Shown here: piece by piece, positions 1 through 6,871 of the stretch | Position numbering within the stretch: the first letter of the stretch is position 1 | How the letters are laid out: each line of letters begins with the position of its first letter | From: JANLYC01 sp963750495 | GTDB taxonomy: Bacteria > Actinomycetota > Actinomycetes > Propionibacteriales > Nocardioidaceae | DNA: 64,000 bases | Assembly: GCA_963750495.1 (NCBI GenBank) | Contig: CAVVQV010000014.1 | Location: 16,759 to 80,758 of the forward strand | Direction: 5' to 3' | Made by a program: the position numbers and the translations under genes | The notes under the pieces: model-generated | Seen by the model: the letters and a program-made list of their open reading frames with translations, nothing else | Database searches by the model: none | What the model was told of the DNA's origin: nothing

Positions 1-575
1 TCGCCGCGGTGGCGGTGGTCGTTCCCGATCCGAGCGTCCGAGTCGCCTATGTGTGCATGGCGTTCGTCGCCCTGTGCCTGCCGGTCGCGGTGCAGCTGCT
101 GGTGATCGTCGCCGATGACCGCCCCAGCCGGGTGCCCTGGTGGATGGCCGCCTTGCTTGCCGTGACAACGGTGCTGGGCGCGGCGGTCGGGGCGCGCCGT
201 CCAGCCCGTGCTCCGCTCGCTCTGCTGGCCGTGGCTGTCGGCTGCGCCGGCGCGTGGGTGATGCCGAGTACGCCCTGGGTCATGGCCGCAGCGGCGATTC
301 CGCTGACGTTCGGGGCCGGTGCCGCTTTCGGTGCCGGAGCCCGACAGGCCGCCGCGACGGCGGCGGGGTGGCGTTTTGCGGTAGCGGCGGTCATCTCGAT
401 CGTGTTGCTGAGCACCATCGTTGTCGGGGCCTTGAGCTGGTCGTTGGCGGGCGATCTGCCGACCGACACGGCGTCCGCACGTGCGGCGGGCCGGGTCCTG
501 CTCGGGCTGACGTTCGCCCTGGCCGTGCTGGCGGCTGGCGTCGTCGCGGCGTTCGCGCCGCCACGTCGCATATAG
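1..575 (+). CDS. Integral membrane protein, 5' end probably outside window
   Basis: The reading frame is open from the first bases of the window, so the GTG at 9 may be internal and the protein may continue upstream. The visible 188 residues are almost entirely hydrophobic Ala/Val/Leu-rich segments (about five predicted membrane spans) with short Arg-containing loops, and the protein ends in a short basic tail. No family motif is recognisable. It could be the C-terminal half of a multi-span transporter, but this is only inference. Confidence 0.5.
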   Translation, partial: AAVAVVVPDPSVRVAYVCMAFVALCLPVAVQLLVIVADDRPSRVPWWMAALLAVTTVLGAAVGARRPARAPLALLAVAVGCAGAWVMPSTPWVMAAAAIPLTFGAGAAFGAGARQAAATAAGWRFAVAAVISIVLLSTIVVGALSWSLAGDLPTDTASARAAGRVLLGLTFALAVLAAGVVAAFAPPRRI

Positions 576-962
576 GGGAGCGTCGGACAGACCCTGGTGT
601 CGGACCGCCCTGGTCTGCCGCTTTCTTGCCGCCGCGCAGAGAGGGACGGGCACCCCCGAGCCCGCCCCACTCTGCATCGGGTGCCGGGACGCCTGCCCCC
701 CTGCATCGGACGTCGCGCTGCTACCCATCGCCAAGGAGAACGACGCGAAGTCGCTGATACAGCCGTCGTGAAGGTTTTTCTGCTGCCCTTGGGCGTGTGA
801 ACCTATCCGGCGGGATGAGGTCGGTGCCGATGGGCGAACGCCGCCAGGCGGGGATGGTGCGATGGGCGCGGAACCGAAGAATTGGATGTGCTCGTGCGCG
901 AGCCGAGTATGGAGGCGGGAAATACGACACACCTCGTCAGGCGGTGGGCCTCGGCTGGCGAT

Positions 963-999
963 GAGCCCTTCGACAGGCTCAGGCCGGCTTGTCGAGACC
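963..999 (+). repeat. Dispersed REP-like repeat, copy 1
   Basis: A 37-bp segment that starts GAGCCCTTCGAC and ends GGCTTGTCGAGACC. The reverse complement of 24777-24816 is nearly the same sequence. Both copies are intergenic, as expected for a REP-like element. Confidence 0.6.
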
Positions 1000-1006
1000 C
1001 GGAACC

Positions 1007-1087
1007 GTTGTGCACAACCGGCCGGGCACCCCAGGTCCACCAACTGGGACGTTGTGCAGCCCAGACATCCGCTTCAACGTGCACAAC
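1007..1087. promoter_or_regulatory. Cluster of three GTTGTGCA motifs
   Basis: GTTGTGCACAAC, a perfect 12-bp palindrome, is at 1007-1018. GTTGTGCA recurs at 1051-1058 and its complement TGCACAAC at 1080-1087. Three copies of an 8-mer within 81 bp, about 200 bp upstream of the sigma-factor promoter, could be a binding-site cluster. No protein can be assigned. Confidence 0.3.
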
Positions 1088-1288
1088 CTCCCGTCTCTGC
1101 TTGGACCTGTGATGTCTCCGGGCGGATGCTCTTGGTCGGGTCGGGGCTCGAGGTCGTTTGGGCGGTCCCGGTGGAGACCGAGCTGGTCGCTGTCGCCGCG
1201 GAACCGCCCGGTAGCCGCTCACGGCTCACCATCCTGGTTCGGCTGCGATCCTCGACGAGGCGATACGACCCGGAGCACAGCAGAGGGT

Positions 1289-1317
1289 GTGACCGCGTGT
1301 GGCAGAGTCACTACGAT
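1289..1317 (+). promoter_or_regulatory. Predicted promoter of the sigma/subtilase/CHAT cluster
   Basis: GTGACC (1289-1294) and TACGAT (1312-1317) are separated by 17 bp, and each matches four of six housekeeping -35/-10 consensus positions. Transcription would begin near 1324. That excludes the most upstream in-frame GTG (1299) as the sigma-factor start and supports the GTG at 1413. Confidence 0.4.
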
Positions 1318-1412
1318 GTTGGCTCAACCGCCCGGCGCGTATCAGACCGCCCGCGACCTGCCTCCTGGTCGGTGTGATTGCCCTGGCCCGCAGCGAGACG
1401 AGGGGTCCGATC

Positions 1413-2015
1413 GTGGACGTCCAACGGGCACCTGACGAGGCTGGCGAGACGACGGTCTGGGAGCAGGCCGCGGGGCACTTCCGCCGCTGGCGCACTGGCG
1501 AAACCGGGTCACTCGACGACCTGGTCCGCTGTCTGACTCCCGTGCTGTGGCACGTCGTCCGGTCGTACGGCCTCGACAAGGACCAGGCCGAGGACGTCGT
1601 GCAGACCGCGTGGCTCACGCTCGTACGCCGGCACGAGTCCATCGCTGATGCCCAAGCTGTCGCGTCCTGGCTGACTACCACCGCCCGCCGCGAGGCCTGG
1701 CGGGTCTCACGACTGGACAGCCGGGCCACACCGGTTCAGGACGAGGTCATCCAAGCGAGGGTTCCCACGCAACCTTCCGTCGAGACCGAGGTCATCCGGA
1801 CCGATGAGAGCGCCCGACTCTGGTCGTATGTCCAGCAGCTCGATGCTCGTTGTCAGCGGCTGCTGCGCATCGTCGCCTTCGAGGACCGGCCCGACTACCA
1901 GGGCATCGCTCGCGACCTCGACATGCCGGTCGGCAGCATCGGGCCCACCCGAGGCCGGTGCCTCGGCAAGCTCAAAGCGCTACTTGGGGGAGAGACAGGA
2001 GCAGACCATGAGTGA
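1413..2015 (+). CDS. ECF-type RNA polymerase sigma factor
   Basis: A 200-aa sigma-70 family protein of two-domain ECF size. The first half carries a region-2-like stretch (LVRCLTPVLWHVVRSYGLD, then DQAEDVVQTAWLTL), and the C-terminal third carries a region-4 helix-turn-helix (DYQGIARDLDMPVGSIGPTR). I chose the GTG at 1413 because an AGGGG-type ribosome site lies 7 bases upstream and the predicted promoter sits between it and the earlier GTG codons. The stop overlaps the start of the next gene, so the two are probably translationally coupled. It is the first gene of a four-gene unit with a subtilase and a TPR-CHAT protease, which suggests that it controls that unit or a stress regulon. The regulon is unknown. 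Confidence 0.85.
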   Translation: MDVQRAPDEAGETTVWEQAAGHFRRWRTGETGSLDDLVRCLTPVLWHVVRSYGLDKDQAEDVVQTAWLTLVRRHESIADAQAVASWLTTTARREAWRVSRLDSRATPVQDEVIQARVPTQPSVETEVIRTDESARLWSYVQQLDARCQRLLRIVAFEDRPDYQGIARDLDMPVGSIGPTRGRCLGKLKALLGGETGADHE

Positions 2016-2472
2016 GCGTGACATCTCCCTGTCAGACCTCGTTCAGATGTGGGAAGCCCACGACCCGGTACCGGACGACCTCGTCGAAAAGGTCCTGGTC
2101 ACGATCGAGACCGAGGACCTCGACGCGGAGTACGAAATGCTCCACCTCCTCGAGCGCACCCGCGAGCTCAGCGGTGCCCGGAGCAACGGGTCAGCGCTCA
2201 CGATCGCGTTCTCGGGGGGCTCGTTCTCGCTGCTGCTTCGCGTCAGTGAGCTCGGCACGAAGCACTGTCGGGTCGACGGCTGGGTGACCCCGGCCCAGTC
2301 GATGCGGGTCACCATCAGCCAGCAGGACCTCACCCAGGAGGCCGAGGTCGACCCGCGCGGCCGCTTCGAGATCCCCCGGATGCCGACGGGACTGACACGC
2401 TTCTTCCTGCGCTCGACCGAGCCCAGCGACACCGGTGAAGGCATGTTCGCCACCCCGACCGTCGAGCTCTGA
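2008..2472 (+). CDS. Conserved protein between sigma factor and proteases
   Basis: A 154-aa soluble protein with no membrane segment. The N-terminal 45 residues are acidic and helical (DPVPDDLVEKVL, then a Glu/Asp-rich stretch). The C-terminal half reads like a small beta-sandwich, with DGWVTP, then VDPRGRFEI and a final PTVEL, resembling carboxypeptidase-regulatory-like folds. The ATG at 2008 overlaps the sigma-factor stop, and ACAGGAG lies about 8 bases upstream. Its position immediately after an ECF sigma gene, ahead of two proteases, makes it a candidate regulator of the sigma factor (anti-sigma-like, perhaps a protease substrate), but it lacks a recognisable zinc anti-sigma motif. From memory, similar proteins occur in the same position in other actinobacteria. 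Confidence 0.75.
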   Translation: MSERDISLSDLVQMWEAHDPVPDDLVEKVLVTIETEDLDAEYEMLHLLERTRELSGARSNGSALTIAFSGGSFSLLLRVSELGTKHCRVDGWVTPAQSMRVTISQQDLTQEAEVDPRGRFEIPRMPTGLTRFFLRSTEPSDTGEGMFATPTVEL

Positions 2473-2513
2473 CTCGCGTCTCACACCCGACCCGGCCCTC
2501 CAGGAGTACGCCC

Positions 2514-4187
2514 ATGCCGTCCAAACCCACCCGATCGACCGGCCGTCCCAGGCGACGCGACGTCACCGCGTTGACCTACCGGCAGCCCAAGCCACCCCAT
2601 CGGCAGCAGCTCGAGGCACTCGGCGGTCGCTGGCTCGACCCGGGGACGGCCGCCGCCGTCTCCGACGTCGATCCCGAGCAGACCGCCTACGTCGGGCGGC
2701 ATCTCGTCGTGGCGTCGTTCTGCGACGACCGTCAGGTGCTGGCCGACCTCAACAGCATCGCCGGGACGTTGGGCTGGACCGTCACGTCGGATCCCGGCTA
2801 CGAACCAGCGCGTGCCAAGGGCCGCGACGGGGAGGCCGACCTCGGCGTCTCGCGGCTCACCGTTCGCGTTCGCGACGGCGTCGTCGCAGCGGCCCCGGAT
2901 GCCTGGCGCCTGCTCCAGCAGTGCCGCGCCGAGCTCGGGGTCGACGCGATGTTCGGTGTCGGTCTCGACCACCTCATGGCCCTGGCGCCGCGGACCACGG
3001 GCAACCCGGTCGAGTCCTCCCATCCGGTGGAGTCGTCGCATCCGGTGGAGTCGTCGCATCCCGTCGACGTCTTCGATCCTGTCGAGTCGTCCCATCCGGT
3101 GGAGTCCTCGCATCCCGTCGGCAGCTATGCGGTGAGCAGCTACGGGCGGCCCGGCAGCGGAGGACGCCAGCCGATCACGTACGTCGGCAACCGTCCGCAC
3201 CGGCGCTCCAGCGTCAAGGGGCGACGGCCCGTCGTCGCCATCCTCGACACCGGCTGTGGCCAGCACGACTGGCTCGACGACGTCGTGGACAAGAACGTGA
3301 CCCTCGATGGCAAGCCCATCGGCTACACCGATCCCAAGACCGACCCCGAGCGGCTCGGCGACCTCGTCGGCCCGCTCGACGGCGGGATCGACCCGTTGTC
3401 CGGACACGGGACGTTCATCGCCGGTCTCGTGCACCAGACCTGCCCGGACGCCGACATCGTCTCGTGGCGGATCGTGAAGTCCAGTGGTCCGCTGGTCGAG
3501 TCGGACTGGATGCACGCCCTGACCAAGATCGTGGAGCTGGTGCGCCGCTACTACGAGGGTGACCGCGGTGGACGGCCCATCGACGTCCTCAACCTCTCGA
3601 TGGGCTACTACCACGAGACGCCGCAGGACCGGCTCTTCTCACCGAGCCTGCGCCACCTGCTCGGGTTGCTCGGCAAGTGCGGTACGACGGTCGTCTGCTC
3701 AGCCGGCAACGACGCAACCGCCCGACCGCAGTACCCGGCCGCCTTCGCCCCCTGGAAGCCTGCCCAGCGGCGGACCCGCCGGCGCAAGGACCGGGTGCCC
3801 GTCGTCTCGGTTGGTGCGCTCAACCCCAACCTCACCAGCGTCGCGTTGTTCAGCAACACCGGTCCCTGGGTGCGGGCGTACGAACCCGGGGCGTCGGTGG
3901 TGAGCACGATGCCACCCCTGCAGGGCGGGCTCGAGCCGATGGCACGCACCCGGGCCTTCGGTCACGAACGCGAGGCGATCGACCCGGACAACTTCCGACG
4001 GGGCAAGGACGAGGGCGGTGGCTTCGCGGTGTGGAGCGGGACGTCGTTCGCCGCCCCGGTCCTGGCCGGCAAGATCGCCTGCGAGCTCGTGGGTGACCTG
4101 CCCAGGAAGAGGTCGGACGACTCGAAGGCGACGGCGGTGGCGCGTGGGTGGAAAGCCGTGGCAGCCGTGACGGACATCAGGCCATGA
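2514..4187 (+). CDS. Intracellular S8 family serine protease (subtilase)
   Basis: A 557-aa protein with a complete subtilisin triad: Asp245 in VAILDTG, His298 in SGHGT, Ser511 in SGTSFAAP, and the oxyanion Asn399 in SAGND. There is no signal peptide and no membrane span, and the N-terminus is basic, so it should act in the cytoplasm, unlike most subtilases. Residues about 30-160 form an uncharacterised N-terminal domain. A linker at about 164-205 is built from HPVESS repeats, and the catalytic domain follows from about 238. The start lies 41 bases after the 154-aa gene and the stop is 7 bases before the CHAT gene, so it belongs to the same operon. The linker may be an autoprocessing site or a flexible tether; this is inference. 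Confidence 0.88.
   Translation: MPSKPTRSTGRPRRRDVTALTYRQPKPPHRQQLEALGGRWLDPGTAAAVSDVDPEQTAYVGRHLVVASFCDDRQVLADLNSIAGTLGWTVTSDPGYEPARAKGRDGEADLGVSRLTVRVRDGVVAAAPDAWRLLQQCRAELGVDAMFGVGLDHLMALAPRTTGNPVESSHPVESSHPVESSHPVDVFDPVESSHPVESSHPVGSYAVSSYGRPGSGGRQPITYVGNRPHRRSSVKGRRPVVAILDTGCGQHDWLDDVVDKNVTLDGKPIGYTDPKTDPERLGDLVGPLDGGIDPLSGHGTFIAGLVHQTCPDADIVSWRIVKSSGPLVESDWMHALTKIVELVRRYYEGDRGGRPIDVLNLSMGYYHETPQDRLFSPSLRHLLGLLGKCGTTVVCSAGNDATARPQYPAAFAPWKPAQRRTRRRKDRVPVVSVGALNPNLTSVALFSNTGPWVRAYEPGASVVSTMPPLQGGLEPMARTRAFGHEREAIDPDNFRRGKDEGGGFAVWSGTSFAAPVLAGKIACELVGDLPRKRSDDSKATAVARGWKAVAAVTDIRP
3003..3128 (+). repeat. In-frame HPVESS-coding tandem repeat
   Basis: Imperfect 15-18-bp units encode HPVESS repeated about five times, with one diverged unit (VDVFDP) in the middle. 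They form a linker between the N-terminal domain and the catalytic domain of the subtilase. Slippage here would change linker length without breaking the frame, since the units are multiples of three. Confidence 0.7.
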
Positions 4188-4194
4188 TGGGCAG

Positions 4195-6684
4195 GTGCTG
4201 TCCGCGGGAGAACTCCACCATCGAGGGCTCGACCACAGCAACGCCGGTCGTCATGCCGCAGCCCGCGCACTCTTCAGAAGGGCGCTGAACCGGGCGGAGG
4301 CGACCAACGACCCGGACTGCGCCGCCCGCATCACGATCAGCCTCGCCCACGTCGAGGCCGAGCTCGGCACCGCCTCCCAGGGGCTGACGGTCTGCCGTTC
4401 CGTGCTCGACCGGCCGGAGCTGGCGACCGAGGTCAGGGGACTCGCGCTGGCCCAGCAGGGCCTTCTCCAGATGCGCTCGGGCGACGGTCGGGCGGCCATG
4501 TCGTCGTTCTCGGCAGCGCTACCGCTCATCGGGCATCTCGACTCCGAGCGCGCGCGCGTCCATCTCAACCGGGGGATCGTCCATCTGCAACGTGGTGACG
4601 CGGTTGCGGCAGGCGTCGACTTCGACGCGGCTGCAGCACACTTTCGTGCCGCCGGTCTCCCGCACGAGGCCGCGAAGGCTGCCCACAACCAGGGCTACGC
4701 ACGGCTGCTGTCCGGGGACATCGTCGACGCGTTGACGTTGATGGATGACGCGCGCCCGGACTGGGCCGAGCTCTCTCCGGCGTACGAGGCGATCTGCGAG
4801 CAGGACCGGGCCGAGGTCCTGGTCGCCGCCGGCATGGTCGAGGACGCCGAGGAAGCCTTGCGACGCGCCGCCCGGGCATTCGGCGTACGCCGGATGCGGC
4901 AGCGGCAGGGGGAGGCCGAAGTGGTGCTCGCCCGCCTGCTGCTGCGCGACGACGCGGCCGAGGCGCGCCGGACTGCCCGCCGGGCACGTCGGCGCTTCGA
5001 CGCGACCGGCAGCCGGGCGTGGTCTGCTCGCGCGGAAGCCATCGAGCTGTCCGCGAGCATCGAGCATGACCACGTCACTTCGAGCGTGGTCGAAAGGGCG
5101 CTGGTCGTCGCCGCCGACCTCCACGAGCATCACCTCGGACGGGAGGCCACATCACTCGATCTCGAGGTCGCCCGGGCAACGCTGCGGCATGGCGACCCCG
5201 ATCTCGCACGTGCTCGCCTCGGTCGGGGTGGCGCACGTGCCGCGGCGCCGCTGGAGGTGCGGCTGCTCGAACGTGAGGTGCGGGCCGAGCTGGCCCGCGC
5301 ACGTCGACGGCCGACCGACGCGTTCCAGCACGTGCGACGAGGACTCGCCGACCTGCACGACTGGCAGTCGTCGTTCGGCAGTCTCGACCTGCAGAGCTCG
5401 CTGGTCGGGCACGGTCGCCGCCTCGCCCTGCAAGGGATGCAGCTGGCCGCCGAGGATGGTCGCCCCGAGGTTGTCTTCGAGTGGTCGGAGCGGGCGCGCG
5501 CGCTCGCCGGCCGGGTGACCCCGCTGCGTCCACCCGGTGACGTGCAGGCAGCAGCTGACCTCACCGAGCTCCGGGCCGCGCAGGCCGACCTGGAGGCCAC
5601 CGAGCGAGCCGGTCGTTCCACGAAGGCGTTGGCGCGGCGAACCGTCGAGCTGCGGCGCCGGATCCGTCAACGCCAGTGGTACGGCGAGGGCAGTGGCCAG
5701 GTCACCGAGCCGGCCACGCTGGCCGATGTGGGGGCCGCCCTCGCAGACGACGGTGCGGCGCTGGCGACCTACCTGATGGTCGGAGAGCGCCTGGTCGGCC
5801 TGACGCTGAACGGGAACCAGGCCCGGGTCCACGAGCTCGACCGGCTGACGGAGTTTCGCCACCTGCTCGCCGGCATGCAGGCCGACCTCGACATGTCCGC
5901 GACCCGGCTGCCCGCCGGCCTGCGGACCGCAGTCCGCGATGGGCTTCGGGCGCGGCTCGCCGAGCTCGCCGATCGGCTGGTGGCGCCCTTGGCCGACGAC
6001 CTCGGCGACCGGCGCGTGGTGGTCGTACCCCCCGGAAGTCTGGCCGGGGTGCCCTGGACCATGCTTCCCGGCTTCGTGGGACGTCCACTGACCGTGCCGC
6101 GGTCGGCGACGTCCTGGTTGCGAGAGCGTGGCTCGTCGAGGACGACGCGCGCCGGCCTGGTCGCCGGTCCGCGGGTGGCGCGCGCAGGTGAGGAAGTCGA
6201 GGCAGCGGCCAAGGCGTGGTCCGACGCAGTCGTCCTGCGTGATGGTGACGCAACGGCGCCGGCAGTGGGCGAAATGGCCGGAGAGGTCGACGTCTTCCAC
6301 GTGGCGGCGCACGGCCGACACTCGGCCGACAACCCGTTGTTCTCCGGCCTCGAGCTCGTCGACGGACCCTGGTTCGGCTACGACATCGACCAGCTGTCCG
6401 CCATCCCGTCCCTCGTCATCTTGTCCGCCTGTGAGCTGGGCCGCTCGTCGGTGCGGTGGGGTGAGGAGACCATTGGCATGACGGTCGCCTGGCTCCACGC
6501 CGGAGCCGGCGCGGTGATCGCCTCGCCCGCCAGCGTCGACGACGACGCGGCGTGCACGACCTTGGCCGCCACCCATCACCACCTGGCTGCCGGAAAGCCG
6601 CCGGCGGAGGCGCTGGCGGCCGCGACGGTCGAAACCGGAGGTGAGCTACCTGCCCCCTTCGTCTGCTTCGGCACCGGCTGGTAA
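4195..6684 (+). CDS. TPR-CHAT protease (caspase-HetF-like)
   Basis: An 829-aa protein. Residues about 5-430 are Ala/Arg/Leu-rich helical hairpins of the TPR type. Residues about 505-829 form a CHAT domain, a caspase/separase-fold cysteine peptidase, with the catalytic His706 in VAAHGRHS and Cys746 in LSACELG, followed by the typical WLHAGAGAVIAS segment. It has no signal peptide or membrane segment. The GTG start lies 7 bases after the subtilase stop, so coupling is likely. CHAT proteases are known to act in programmed cell death-like and defence pathways, including type III-E CRISPR, where a TPR-CHAT protein cleaves a regulator of an ECF sigma factor. Here the TPR part probably senses a partner or signal. 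The substrate is unknown, with the 154-aa protein or the subtilase as candidates. Confidence 0.88.
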   Translation: MLSAGELHHRGLDHSNAGRHAAARALFRRALNRAEATNDPDCAARITISLAHVEAELGTASQGLTVCRSVLDRPELATEVRGLALAQQGLLQMRSGDGRAAMSSFSAALPLIGHLDSERARVHLNRGIVHLQRGDAVAAGVDFDAAAAHFRAAGLPHEAAKAAHNQGYARLLSGDIVDALTLMDDARPDWAELSPAYEAICEQDRAEVLVAAGMVEDAEEALRRAARAFGVRRMRQRQGEAEVVLARLLLRDDAAEARRTARRARRRFDATGSRAWSARAEAIELSASIEHDHVTSSVVERALVVAADLHEHHLGREATSLDLEVARATLRHGDPDLARARLGRGGARAAAPLEVRLLEREVRAELARARRRPTDAFQHVRRGLADLHDWQSSFGSLDLQSSLVGHGRRLALQGMQLAAEDGRPEVVFEWSERARALAGRVTPLRPPGDVQAAADLTELRAAQADLEATERAGRSTKALARRTVELRRRIRQRQWYGEGSGQVTEPATLADVGAALADDGAALATYLMVGERLVGLTLNGNQARVHELDRLTEFRHLLAGMQADLDMSATRLPAGLRTAVRDGLRARLAELADRLVAPLADDLGDRRVVVVPPGSLAGVPWTMLPGFVGRPLTVPRSATSWLRERGSSRTTRAGLVAGPRVARAGEEVEAAAKAWSDAVVLRDGDATAPAVGEMAGEVDVFHVAAHGRHSADNPLFSGLELVDGPWFGYDIDQLSAIPSLVILSACELGRSSVRWGEETIGMTVAWLHAGAGAVIASPASVDDDAACTTLAATHHHLAAGKPPAEALAAATVETGGELPAPFVCFGTGW

Positions 6685-6720
6685 GGGCACGGGGGTAGCC
6701 CGAACGGGTCATACGTTTTC

Positions 6721-6760
6721 GGACCTCATCTCGGCGCATGTCGGTCGGCGGGTCCTTTTT
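6721..6760 (+). terminator. Possible terminator after the CHAT gene
   Basis: GGACC at 6721-6725 can pair with GGTCC at 6751-6755, which is followed by a run of T. The stem is short and the loop long (25 bases), so this is a weak call. The surrounding spacer also holds a 15-bp direct repeat (6701-6715 and 6781-6795, 12 of 15 identical, sharing GTCAT) that might be an operator for the following MMPL gene. Confidence 0.3.
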
Positions 6761-6871
6761 CAACTCCACCCAAGGTAGGCCGAATGTGTCATGCGGGCGA
6801 TGAACCGGACGGGCCAGACTCGCAGGTGACAGCGCGGTCGAGAGCCGCCCCTTCCTCTGAGCGGGGGATGT

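Larger units (their letters stand above)
576..1288. other. Non-coding stretch with repeats, no supported gene
   Basis: All reading frames here give Arg/Pro/Ser-rich translations typical of non-coding high-GC DNA. The stretch holds a copy of a dispersed repeat (963-999) and three GTTGTGCA-type motifs (1007-1018, 1051-1058, 1080-1087). A weak inverted repeat, CAGACC at 588-593 with GGTCTG at 612-617, lies just after the upstream stop codon and could be a terminator stem, but it has no T-run. Confidence 0.6.

Noticed and set aside
862..1377. Open frame of 171 codons in the first intergenic stretch
   Set aside because: Its composition is Arg/Ser/Trp-rich with no family features or ribosome site, and it overlaps the repeat and predicted promoter.
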